Shown in pieces: positions 28,334 to 36,738 of a stretch of DNA of 64,000 nt. Numbering within the stretch: the stretch's first letter is position 1; each line of letters starts with the position of its first letter. The position numbers and the translations under genes are program-made. This DNA is from Leptospira wolffii serovar Khorat str. Khorat-H2 (GTDB lineage: Bacteria > Spirochaetota > Leptospiria > Leptospirales > Leptospiraceae). A model generated the notes under the pieces. That model was not told where the DNA came from, searched no databases, and saw only the letters and a program-made list of their open reading frames with translations. Location: NCBI RefSeq assembly GCF_000306115.2, contig NZ_AKWX02000012.1, positions 186,001 through 250,000 on the forward strand. The letters run 5' to 3'.

Positions 28334-29585
28334 TTGGGCGGGTTTATTGAATGAAAAATGCTCTTGTTCCACCTTGGATACCGATTATCTACGTGAGGAA
28401 TTCTCGGCATTCTCTTCCGAAGAAACGATACCGCTCGGCATAAAGAGCCTCTACTCAGAAACTCCTTCCTTCATTCAGACTTCGGACCGTAAGCGCTTCC
28501 AAGAAATCCTCGACTCCGTGAGGAATGCTTTGGATTTACCGGAAGTCCGAAAAAGGATTTTTAAAGGAGAGAATTTCGAAACGAAACCAAATCGGATTTC
28601 CGGCGGAGTTTTTTTGAGCTTGGACTTTCATCATACAAAGGAAGGTCCTAAATTAATCGAAATCAATACGAACGCCGGCGGCGCTTATATGCAATTGAAG
28701 CTTATAGAAGCTCAGATCCGGTGTTGTAAAGCGGTAGACATCGCACTGCCGAGCAAAGCGGCTTTGCGAGAAATTGAGGAAAAATTCTATTCTATTTTCT
28801 TACTCGAGTGGCACGCGAATGGCCGTACTGGTCTTCCTGGCTTTATCGCCGTTGTGGACGAAGATCCGTCCGGTCAGTTCTTATATCCTGAATTCCTGCT
28901 CTTTCGTAATCTTTTCAGATCCAAAGGCATAGAATCCGAAATTTTGGATCCGAAGCAAATCGAATACGCGGGAGACGGCCTTTACTTTGAAGGCAAGAGG
29001 ATCGACATGATCTATAACAGACTGACGGATTTTCATTTATCGCGAATTTCGAATATTAAAATCCGGCAAGCCTGGGGAATGTCCCACGTCGTCGTAACCC
29101 CCAATCCGGATGATTACGATTTGTTCGCTGACAAATCCAATTTGGTCGTACTTTCGGATGGCAAGTTCCTCGATGATGCGGGTTTGAGCGGAAAGGATTC
29201 CGCGGTTCTACGATCCGCCGTTCCGTTCACAAGAATCGTTACAAGCGAAAATGCTCCCGAATTTTGGGAGCAGCGAAGGAACTTTTTCTTTAAACCTAAG
29301 GAAGGATTCGGAGGCAAAGCGGCTTATTACGGGGGCAAATTGACTAAGAGTAAATTTGCGGAGATCGTAAGCGGAGAATATATCGGCCAAGAATTTATCC
29401 CTCCGCCCTTAAGAATTACATCTGTATCCGGCGAAGAGAAGAATTTGAAAATGGATATTCGAGCCTACGTGTATAAGCGCGAGATCCTGCTTTTGGCAAG
29501 TCGTCTCTACCGAGGACAAACCACGAATTTCAGAACTCCCGGCGGAGGTTTTTCTCCGGTATTCGAGATTCCCACCCTCGACTAA
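28323..29585 (+). CDS. circularly permuted ATP-grasp-like protein in arsenic operon
   Basis: This 420-residue protein starts best at the ATG at 28323, which has AGGAG before it; an earlier ATG at 28305 is possible. The pieces of an ATP-grasp fold are present but in unusual order. The metal-binding LIEINTNAGG (Glu113, Asn115) comes first, and the nucleotide-binding FKPKEGFGGKAAYYGG (Lys324) follows near the C-terminus, as in glutathionylspermidine-synthase-like enzymes. After it comes MDIRAYVYKREILLLASRLY. Residues 13-15 form a CSC pair. Such enzymes join a carboxylate to an amine or thiol using ATP. The gene overlaps arsC by 11 bases, so it should be induced with it. A thiol-ligand or peptide synthetase role in arsenic tolerance is inference. 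Confidence 0.6.
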   Translation: MGNDWAGLLNEKCSCSTLDTDYLREEFSAFSSEETIPLGIKSLYSETPSFIQTSDRKRFQEILDSVRNALDLPEVRKRIFKGENFETKPNRISGGVFLSLDFHHTKEGPKLIEINTNAGGAYMQLKLIEAQIRCCKAVDIALPSKAALREIEEKFYSIFLLEWHANGRTGLPGFIAVVDEDPSGQFLYPEFLLFRNLFRSKGIESEILDPKQIEYAGDGLYFEGKRIDMIYNRLTDFHLSRISNIKIRQAWGMSHVVVTPNPDDYDLFADKSNLVVLSDGKFLDDAGLSGKDSAVLRSAVPFTRIVTSENAPEFWEQRRNFFFKPKEGFGGKAAYYGGKLTKSKFAEIVSGEYIGQEFIPPPLRITSVSGEEKNLKMDIRAYVYKREILLLASRLYRGQTTNFRTPGGGFSPVFEIPTLD

Positions 29586-29610
29586 GGGCCGGATTTCCTC
29601 CGTTGACTGT

Positions 29611-29673
29611 CGAAGATTTATCAATTCTTCTTGCACTATTTTTAATATTCCTTTAAATCTGGCCTTCTCCATT
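29611..29673 (+). repeat. right copy of direct repeat flanking the arsenic cassette
   Basis: This is the second copy of the repeat at 26067-26128, in the same orientation, 26 bases after the ATP-grasp stop. The first 39 bases are identical. The two copies enclose arsR, acr3, arsC and the ATP-grasp gene and nothing else. Confidence 0.8.
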
Positions 29674-29727
29674 GGGAGTCGGATGGGGTGTGCTACATCC
29701 GTATTTTTTTCTTGGGCGGGTATCCGA

Positions 29728-30585
29728 ATGAAGTGTTTCTTGAGGACTGCATTGTTTCTAACTCTAATATCGTTTCTTTGCTTTGCAGGTTGCCGTTATG
29801 TGGATCGTGCGAACCCTATAGAGTTCCCGATCGAAAACCAGAGGATCGGTGCGATCTCCGGCGATCTGATCAAGGGGTATCTGAAATCCAAAGATTCAGG
29901 TAAGAAACCTTGGAAAGTGAGTCTTAGATCTTTGGGAATCATTCCTAGTTTCGACGAGGATATAGGCGACGATCTGTCGGAGGGCAAGATCAAAATCATC
30001 TACGTCGATAAGCCGGAATTGCAATCTTTAGCTACGAAGATCCAGCCGTCGGGCGGCGCGGTAGAACATGCTCCTGCGATTCAGCCCCCGGAATCCTCCG
30101 CGACTCTTCCTATCAACTCTTCCTTCTCCGAAAAGTTGGCGTTGACGGCGACGAGTCTTGCAAAAGCTCGCAAATTGCCTTTCGAATTTTCCACCAAAGA
30201 TTCTTTGCAAGGCGACTTAATCGTATATCTCTTCCTACAAAATCGTCCTCCCGTCCAAACAAAGGGCGGAATGGATCCGGATTCCAAGTCGGGGCATCGT
30301 CATTTGGATAGTTCGGTGCGAGTGAGTCTTTTCTTATATGAGAACGGTAAGGCTCCCGGTGTGGAATCCTTCCGTTGCCAGAAACGACTGATTTCGGATT
30401 ATCCGAGCGATTGGTTTCTTTCGGATTGGTTTTTTCCGAAAAAGGTTCTGGCTTTCGATGCCGCCTTGGTGGAAAAAGGGATCGCTATCCGGAAAAACGA
30501 AACCAAGACTTCGGCCGAATCGTTTTCTTTGGCTTCGGCGATCTCTGATTGTTTCGATGAGCTTTCTAAGGAAGCGACGCGTTAG
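29728..30585 (+). CDS. putative lipoprotein of unknown function
   Basis: This protein of about 285 residues starts at the ATG at 29728, with a GGGCGGGT stretch before it. The signal TALFLTLISFLCFAGC ends in a clear lipobox (Cys after FAG). The frame upstream to 29683 would add 15 residues before the signal and is not likely. The mature part is soluble, Ser/Lys rich, with a Pro/Ala linker near the middle (EHAPAIQPPESSATLP) and two late Cys. No known family. It follows the arsenic cassette but lies outside the direct repeats, so it is probably unrelated to it. Confidence 0.6.
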   Translation: MKCFLRTALFLTLISFLCFAGCRYVDRANPIEFPIENQRIGAISGDLIKGYLKSKDSGKKPWKVSLRSLGIIPSFDEDIGDDLSEGKIKIIYVDKPELQSLATKIQPSGGAVEHAPAIQPPESSATLPINSSFSEKLALTATSLAKARKLPFEFSTKDSLQGDLIVYLFLQNRPPVQTKGGMDPDSKSGHRHLDSSVRVSLFLYENGKAPGVESFRCQKRLISDYPSDWFLSDWFFPKKVLAFDAALVEKGIAIRKNETKTSAESFSLASAISDCFDELSKEATR

Positions 30586-30617
30586 TTGATTTGCGACCGA
30601 TCATCCGAAAGCGGCCC

Positions 30618-31841
30618 TTATTTAGCCTTTCTTTTTCTCTTTTTCGAGCCGAGGCTTCGGTAGATTTTAAAAAAGGAGGAGGGGACTTGTGCCGCTTGTT
30701 GGCTCTTAGTTCGGAGGGATTGGATGTTGTATTCTATTTTTCTTAAGTTCGGTGTCTGATTCTGATCTTGGAGATATTCTAATCCGGCGGAAAGTTTTCC
30801 TTTGTGATCCAGGGATCTCCAACGGATTTTTCCTTGGATCGGGATGGGAGGCTTTCCTTTGAATACAACATCGAACTGTAGCGTTTCATTCGAATAAATG
30901 CTTTGTATGATTTGCTTCTGATCTATCTTTAGGCGGACTCCAAACTCCGAAATATCCTCGATTTCGAATCGACTGGTCGCCTTGATCGAATCCGAGTTTT
31001 GTATTGCGCTTACGATTTTCTCCGCGAATACGTTAAGTTCGCTTAAATCCTCTGGAAGTATGAATTCCCTTTTGCTCAAGATCCAAATGAATGCCTTCGG
31101 GTGCGAGTCCTTGTCGTTTTTATTGTACAGTATCGGTAGAATCAATTCCGAAACGATCGATTCGTTCTTATACCATCGGATTGCGGATAGAATGTTTTTT
31201 CCGAAGTAAGTGGTATAATTCAAGAATTGAGGGGAACTTTCGCGATAGGATTCTTCCTGTTCTGCTTTCGGAATATAAAATATTTTTTTAGTTTGTTGGA
31301 CTATATTGAACTTCTTATCCAGTCCGGGTTCGAATAGATTGATTTGGATCTCTCCGAATTTCGAATGACCCAGCTCTGTCCGAAATTTTTCGGAAACCTC
31401 ACGGATGACCGTTCTTAGGGTCTGGGGATTCATTTGAAAGGTTTTCGGACGAAAAACCACATTAGTCGCAAATGCGAGATCGTTTTGGATTCGTATTCTT
31501 TCTTCTCTTCGGTTTATTTTTGCGATTCTTATTTCGCTTACCTGAAATAGATATTCATGTCGCCCCGATTGTCTCAACACTTGGCAGCATAGCTCCACCT
31601 GCCTCTTTAGGGTTTTTTGTAGATAGATCGTTTCTCCTGGTTTTATGATCGTATCGCTTTCGAAGCGAAAGGAAATTGTTCCGGTATCTCCAAAAGCACT
31701 CATAATCGTACCTTTCGAGCCGGGCCGAAAGCCTTTCATATTCATCTCTTCGGTGACTAAAAACGATTCGATGATCTTGGATATCATCGACGCATCCGTG
31801 AGAATATCGTAATCCCTATCCAAGGAACCCTGTTTGCTCAT
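30618..31841 (-). CDS. DUF1577-type protein with PilZ-like domain
   Basis: This protein of about 407 residues has the layout of the protein at 11505: a beta-rich N-terminal module (KGTIMSAFGDTGTISFRFES), a middle region with a GAF-like pattern and a PilZ-like C-terminus. The C-terminus has the DISEFGVRLKI piece, and QGKIRWRSLDHKGKLSAGLE at its end. RREERIRIQNDLAFATNVVF early in the protein could be an Arg motif. I prefer the ATG at 31841; a further ATG at 31919 would add 26 residues with an odd composition. Binding of cyclic di-GMP is possible but not proven. The tail is very basic. Confidence 0.65.
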   Translation of the reverse strand: MSKQGSLDRDYDILTDASMISKIIESFLVTEEMNMKGFRPGSKGTIMSAFGDTGTISFRFESDTIIKPGETIYLQKTLKRQVELCCQVLRQSGRHEYLFQVSEIRIAKINRREERIRIQNDLAFATNVVFRPKTFQMNPQTLRTVIREVSEKFRTELGHSKFGEIQINLFEPGLDKKFNIVQQTKKIFYIPKAEQEESYRESSPQFLNYTTYFGKNILSAIRWYKNESIVSELILPILYNKNDKDSHPKAFIWILSKREFILPEDLSELNVFAEKIVSAIQNSDSIKATSRFEIEDISEFGVRLKIDQKQIIQSIYSNETLQFDVVFKGKPPIPIQGKIRWRSLDHKGKLSAGLEYLQDQNQTPNLRKIEYNIQSLRTKSQQAAQVPSSFFKIYRSLGSKKRKRKAK

Positions 31842-31999
31842 ATAATTATAGCTCGCGAGAAACGCGCATCCTCTTATATTCCTTTCGACGAAAAACGGAG
31901 CGCTCCTCCACTTCTTCATATTGGAGAATCGGTTTCGGTTTTGGTAAAAGGGGAGGGATAAGTTGTGCGAAATAGAAGGGATCTATCGTCGTCGGAAAT

Positions 32000-32030
32000 A
32001 AAGGCCCTGGAAGTCTCCAAGGCCTTTTTC
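32000..32030 (-). terminator. terminator of the BVMO-SDR operon
   Basis: The stem AAAGGCC/GGCCTTT has an inner TGGA/TCCA pair and lies eight bases past the SDR stop. On the minus strand the 3' arm runs into TTTATTTCC. It should end the two-gene operon coming from 34361. Confidence 0.7.
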
Positions 32031-32035
32031 TGTTT

Positions 32036-32875
32036 CTACTTCATTCTTCTGAGGAGCGCCTGGCCGACTAAAATTTGATAGGAACTAGGCAAGAGCCTTT
32101 GCATCCAATCTATAAATTTTGCGTCAGGTCCTATAAGCACTCTTCGGGAGTTCTTTTTTACCGCGTTTAATATGACTCTCGCTGCTTTTTCCGGACTCGT
32201 AATGAACTGAGCGGACATCTTGTCTCCTGCCGTCTTCGGGTCCAAGCCTAGAACCTTTACACTATCGTTAGTCTGGGAACTTTTCGCAATCGCCGTTTTG
32301 ATCCCTCCCGGATGCACGCTCGTAGCGGAGACTCCGCATTTCATGAAATCCAGTTCTTGTCTTAACGTTTCCGTGAATCCTCGTACCGCAAATTTGGATG
32401 CGTTATACGCGGATGTTCCCGGGACTCCTATGATTCCGAACACGCTCGAGGTGTTTACGATATGTCCTTCTCCGCTTTTCTTGAGATGGGGAAGAAAGGC
32501 CTGTGTTCCGTGTACCACTCCCCAAAAATTGATGTCTATGACCCGTTTAAAATCCTCTTCTTCGAATCCTTCTATAGTGGATCCGAATGCGATCCCTGCG
32601 TTGTTGAAGATTAGATTGATTTTACCGTGTTCCTTGGCTATTTTCTCCGCCCATCCGAATACCGCGGACCGATCGGATACGTCCAGTTTTTGGCTCGTGA
32701 CTTTTATATTGGGGTTTATTTTCTTTACCAGCCCTAATGTTTCCGCCAATCCTTGTTCGTTCACGTCGGATATGGCGAGATTGCAATCTTGTTTGGCTAA
32801 CTCGAGGGATAAGGTTCTCCCCATTCCCGAACCTGCGCCTGTAATCGCAGCTACTTTGTCTTTGAAGTTTTTCAT
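32036..32875 (-). CDS. short-chain dehydrogenase/reductase
   Basis: This 279-residue SDR has the cofactor loop ITGAGSGMGRTL (residues 11-22), the acidic residue after strand 2 (AISDVNEQG, which favours NAD), NNAGIAFG, and the active site Ser then YNASKFA. C-terminal residues IDWMQRLLPSSYQILVGQAL look membrane associated. It is of the type often found beside Baeyer-Villiger monooxygenases, as here (34 bases after the monooxygenase stop on the same strand). The likely role is to oxidise or reduce a ketone/alcohol before or after the oxygenation step, which is inference. Confidence 0.85.
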   Translation of the reverse strand: MKNFKDKVAAITGAGSGMGRTLSLELAKQDCNLAISDVNEQGLAETLGLVKKINPNIKVTSQKLDVSDRSAVFGWAEKIAKEHGKINLIFNNAGIAFGSTIEGFEEEDFKRVIDINFWGVVHGTQAFLPHLKKSGEGHIVNTSSVFGIIGVPGTSAYNASKFAVRGFTETLRQELDFMKCGVSATSVHPGGIKTAIAKSSQTNDSVKVLGLDPKTAGDKMSAQFITSPEKAARVILNAVKKNSRRVLIGPDAKFIDWMQRLLPSSYQILVGQALLRRMK

Positions 32876-32909
32876 TCTCTTTCCTTTTTTCTTTTCGGAT
32901 CGATCCTTC

Positions 32910-34361
32910 TTATCCGAAGGATAGGCTAGGATCGTTCACTTTCGCAAAATTGATATCGAATAGATCCATTAGATAATTCTGATGGAATCTCCAGGGTCTG
33001 ACGGCTCCCCTTTGAGGGAACTTTTCTATGGCTCTCTGTATATAGCCCGAATTCAGATCCAGGATCGGTTCCTTTTCCATTTTGGATTCGTCGGCGATAG
33101 GTATACATTTTTTATATCCGAATTTATCCATATGATTGAGAAGTCTGGCTACGTAGGTGGAAGTCAGGTCCGCTCTCAGTGTCCAGGAAGCGTTCGTGTA
33201 TCCCACGCAGAATGCGAAGTTGGGAATTCCGCTTAGCATCAGCCCCTTGAAAGTATACAGTTTGGAGATTTCCACATCGGATCCGTTTATATTTAGTTTC
33301 ATTCCTCCCATGGCTACCAGGTCGAGCCCTGTGGCGGTGACTATGATATCGGCCTCCAATTCCTCTCCCGATTTCAATCGAATTCCTTTCTTGGTGAAGG
33401 TTTCGATTTGATCCGTAGCGATGGAGGCTTTTCCGGATGAGATGGATTTGAATAGATCCGAATCCGGAACCAGACAAACCCTTTGGTCCCACGGTTGGTA
33501 ACTGGGTTTGAAATGTTTGTCTATATCGTAACCTTTAGGAAGAGACATCTTGAGTCTCGTTCGGATCAGCCATTTGGCGAAATTCGGAAACCTTTTACAG
33601 GTCTGATAGAACCAGATTTGTATTAAGATATTCTTAATTCTTGTTATATGATGGGCGATTTGCGCGGGTAATAAGAATCTTAGGAAATCGGCCACTATGT
33701 CCTTGGAGGGGAGACTTGTGATATAAGTGGGGGATCTCTGCAACATGGTCACATGCGCGGCCTTATCCGCCATGGACGGCACCAGGGTCACCGCAGTGGC
33801 GCCGCTACCGATCACTACCACCTTCTTTCCGGTGTAATCCAGATTTTCAGGCCAATGCTGGGGATGGATGATCTTGCCTTTGAATTCCTTCTCTCCAGGA
33901 AATTTTGGTGAAAATCCCTTATCGTAATTATAATATCCGCTGCATATATATAGGAAATTCGATGTATAGGTTCTTTTCTCCTTTTTCGGACCCGCTTCCA
34001 CTTGAACGGTCCATTGGAGTTCCTTGTCCGACCAAGACGCGGAGAGCACCTTATGTTCGAAGCGTATATTTTTATCGATCCCGAATTCCGAAGCGGTCTC
34101 TCGAACGTATTTCAGAATGGAAGGTCCGTCGGCAATGGCCTTCGCTTCCTTCCAGGGTCGAAAAGAATAGCCCAAGGTGAACATATCGGAATCGGAACGA
34201 ATACCGGGATATCGGAATAGACTCCAGGTTCCTCCTATATCGGGTCGGCTTTCTAATATGGCGTATTTTTTTCCCGGACAATATTTTTGTAAATGGTAGC
34301 CTGCGCTGATTCCGGATAAGCCGGCTCCTACTGTGATTACGTCGAAATGCTCTTTACTCAT
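32910..34361 (-). CDS. flavin monooxygenase, Baeyer-Villiger type
   Basis: This 483-residue protein is a flavin-dependent monooxygenase. It has the FAD-binding GAGLSG (residues 12-17), the Baeyer-Villiger fingerprint FKGKIIHPQHWP (160-171, FxGxxxHxxxWP) and a second dinucleotide site GSGATA (186-191) for NADPH. Members such as EthA turn ketones into esters, or oxidise sulfur compounds. The length is usual for this group. The gene leads a two-gene operon with an SDR. The 226-base gap to the divergent molybdoenzyme gene includes a GTAGGA palindrome at 34470-34483 that could belong to either promoter. Confidence 0.9.
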   Translation of the reverse strand: MSKEHFDVITVGAGLSGISAGYHLQKYCPGKKYAILESRPDIGGTWSLFRYPGIRSDSDMFTLGYSFRPWKEAKAIADGPSILKYVRETASEFGIDKNIRFEHKVLSASWSDKELQWTVQVEAGPKKEKRTYTSNFLYICSGYYNYDKGFSPKFPGEKEFKGKIIHPQHWPENLDYTGKKVVVIGSGATAVTLVPSMADKAAHVTMLQRSPTYITSLPSKDIVADFLRFLLPAQIAHHITRIKNILIQIWFYQTCKRFPNFAKWLIRTRLKMSLPKGYDIDKHFKPSYQPWDQRVCLVPDSDLFKSISSGKASIATDQIETFTKKGIRLKSGEELEADIIVTATGLDLVAMGGMKLNINGSDVEISKLYTFKGLMLSGIPNFAFCVGYTNASWTLRADLTSTYVARLLNHMDKFGYKKCIPIADESKMEKEPILDLNSGYIQRAIEKFPQRGAVRPWRFHQNYLMDLFDINFAKVNDPSLSFG

Positions 34362-34469
34362 GACATGTAGAATATTCCGAATCCGAAATCGATTCGACCG
34401 ATCTTATAATATCGATCCCGTTTTTACCAAGTAGAGACCGAATGTTAGGATTCCGCATGGAGAACTCTC

Positions 34470-34483
34470 GTAGGATCTCCTAC
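34470..34483 (+). repeat. GTAGGA-TC-TCCTAC palindrome
   Basis: A perfect 6-bp inverted repeat around TC lies in the gap between the divergent monooxygenase and molybdoenzyme genes. It is related to the copies at 8629 and 59681. Confidence 0.6.
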
Positions 34484-34587
34484 AAGAAAACGCCGTTCGG
34501 AAAGATATAAGAACTAATCCGACTAAGACTTGCTTTTCTGATCCAACTCGTATATAAGTGTCCCGTTAAAAGGCAAGGCTTTCCGTT

Positions 34588-36738
34588 ATGACTCAAACAT
34601 ATTATCGTACCTGTACCCTTTGCGAGGCGATGTGCGGTCTCAAATTCGAAGTGAACGGCGATGTGATAGAATCCATTCGGGGAGACAAAGAGGATCCGTT
34701 TAGTCGAGGTCATCTTTGTGCAAAGGGACCGGAACTTAAGAATCTGCACGAAGACAAGGATAGACTTAAAAAACCTTTAAAAAGGACCGCCGACGGTTGG
34801 GTTCAGGTTACTTGGGAAGAGGCGCTGACCGATATCGCCAAGCGATTGTTTGAGATCCAAAGCAAATACGGATTCGATTCGGTGGCGATATATAGCGGCA
34901 ACCCTACGGTTCATAATTACGGATCTATGCTCATGGGGCAAAGGTTCGCCAATCGTTTGAAGTCCAAGAATAAATTCTCCGCCACCTCCGTAGACCAATT
35001 ACCTCACCAATTATTATCCTATCTTATGTTCGGCCACCAATTGCTCGTTCCGATTCCCGATATCGATCGAACGAATTTCTTTCTCATTCTCGGCGGGAAT
35101 CCCTTCGCTTCCAACGGAAGTCTCATGAGCGTTCCCGACGTGAAAAAGAGGCTGAAGGATATTCAGGAAAGAGGGGGAAAATACGTGGTCGTGGATCCTA
35201 GACGGACCGAAACGGCCAATCACGCCGATGAGCATCTTTTCATCCGCCCCAATACGGATGTGTTCTTTCTTCTCGCCTTCATTCATGTTTTGTATCGGGA
35301 CGGCTTGGTAAAACCTTCGGATCTATACTCTATTAAAGAATCCGAAAGTCTTCGTTCTCTCTCCTCTCAATTCCCTCCGGAGAAAGTTTCCGGAGTCACC
35401 GGAATTCCGGCGGAAACCATCGAGAGGGTTGCGACCGAATTCGCGAAGACCGAGGGAGCGGTTTGTTACGGAAGAGTGGGAGTCTCCACCCAAACTTTCG
35501 GATCCTTATGCCAATGGTTGATCAATTCCATCAATATTCTCACCGGAAATATGGACTTCGTAGGAGGAGCCATGTTCACATTGCCTGCCGTGGACATGAT
35601 CGATCCTAAAAGCGCTATGAGAAGTTCTCCCGGAAGTTTCGACACGTTTCGGTCCAGAGTAAGAGGACTCCCGGAGTTCAGCGACGAGTTACCGGTTTCC
35701 GTTTTGGCCGAAGAGATCGTTACGGAGGGAGAAGGTAGGATTCGCGCTCTGGTAACTTCGGCGGGAAATCCGGTTCTCTCCACTCCTAACGGATCCGGAT
35801 TGGAAAAGGCGCTGGAGGATCTGGAGTTCATGGTAAGCGTGGATATCTATCTGAACGAGACTACGAAGTACGCGAATTATATCCTTCCTCCCACTTCTTC
35901 TTTAGAGCACGATCATTACGATTTAGTGTTTAACGTTTTTGCGGTACGAAATGTCGCCAGATATTCCAAGCCCATTTTCGATCCGGAAGAAGGGATGTTG
36001 CACGATTGGGAGATCTTTTCGGATCTAACGAAACGCATCGAGCTCTTACGTACCGGGAAACCTCTGCCCAAGGAATTGATTCGTACGAAACTCAGTCCGG
36101 AAAGTATCATCGAACACGCATTAAAGACGGGCCCTTACGGATCCAAAGGAGGCTCCGAAACGGGAATGAGCCTGGAGTTACTGAAAAACAGCGATCACGG
36201 AGTCGATCTCGGGCCTTTAAAACCCTGCTTTCCGGAAAGATTATGCACCCAGGACAAAAAGATCAGACTCTTTCCTGAGGAGATTCGGAAGGAAACGGAT
36301 CGTCTGCCGGATAAATTCGAGGAAATGCGAAGCCTTTCCGGAGATCGTTTGAAGTTCCTTTTGATAGGAAGAAGGCATTTAAGAAACAATAATTCATGGA
36401 TGCATAATATGCCCAAGTTGATGACCGGAAAGAACCGATGCACGCTTCTCATTCATCCGGACGACGCGAGTTCCTTGGGGCTTTCCGATTCGGAGGAGGT
36501 ACTGGTCAAATCCAGAGTTTCCTCCGTATCCATACCCGTGGAGATCAGCGACGAAATGATGCGTGGAATCGTGAGTATGCCTCACGGTTTCGGTCATGGA
36601 AAGAAGGGGATCGGTCTCGAGGTGGCGAATCGTTTCGCGGGAGTAAGCTTGAACGATCTCACGGATGATCGGGCAATAGACGAATTCTCCGGAAACGCCG
36701 CTTTTAGCGGAACTCCGGTCTCCATTCATAAAATTTAA
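34588..36738 (+). CDS. molybdopterin-dependent oxidoreductase
   Basis: This 716-residue protein belongs to the DMSO-reductase superfamily. The 4Fe-4S ligands are CxxCxxxC with a distant fourth Cys (Cys9, Cys12, Cys16, Cys44). The cofactor-binding stretches LILGGNPFASNG, VVDPRRTETA and, at the end, HGFGHGKKGIG follow the family order. Where nitrate reductases carry the Mo-binding Cys, this one reads SATSVDQLPHQ, with no Cys or selenocysteine (TGA). So Asp136, Ser134 or no side chain may serve, and the substrate is unknown. No signal or Tat peptide is present, so it is cytoplasmic. It lies next to the molybdenum cofactor genes. Confidence 0.82.
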   Translation: MTQTYYRTCTLCEAMCGLKFEVNGDVIESIRGDKEDPFSRGHLCAKGPELKNLHEDKDRLKKPLKRTADGWVQVTWEEALTDIAKRLFEIQSKYGFDSVAIYSGNPTVHNYGSMLMGQRFANRLKSKNKFSATSVDQLPHQLLSYLMFGHQLLVPIPDIDRTNFFLILGGNPFASNGSLMSVPDVKKRLKDIQERGGKYVVVDPRRTETANHADEHLFIRPNTDVFFLLAFIHVLYRDGLVKPSDLYSIKESESLRSLSSQFPPEKVSGVTGIPAETIERVATEFAKTEGAVCYGRVGVSTQTFGSLCQWLINSINILTGNMDFVGGAMFTLPAVDMIDPKSAMRSSPGSFDTFRSRVRGLPEFSDELPVSVLAEEIVTEGEGRIRALVTSAGNPVLSTPNGSGLEKALEDLEFMVSVDIYLNETTKYANYILPPTSSLEHDHYDLVFNVFAVRNVARYSKPIFDPEEGMLHDWEIFSDLTKRIELLRTGKPLPKELIRTKLSPESIIEHALKTGPYGSKGGSETGMSLELLKNSDHGVDLGPLKPCFPERLCTQDKKIRLFPEEIRKETDRLPDKFEEMRSLSGDRLKFLLIGRRHLRNNNSWMHNMPKLMTGKNRCTLLIHPDDASSLGLSDSEEVLVKSRVSSVSIPVEISDEMMRGIVSMPHGFGHGKKGIGLEVANRFAGVSLNDLTDDRAIDEFSGNAAFSGTPVSIHKI

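Noticed and set aside
34588..36738. Formate dehydrogenase or selenoprotein identity for the 716-residue molybdoenzyme
   Set aside because: There is no in-frame TGA and no Cys at the place of the Mo ligand, and no formate dehydrogenase partner genes are next to it.
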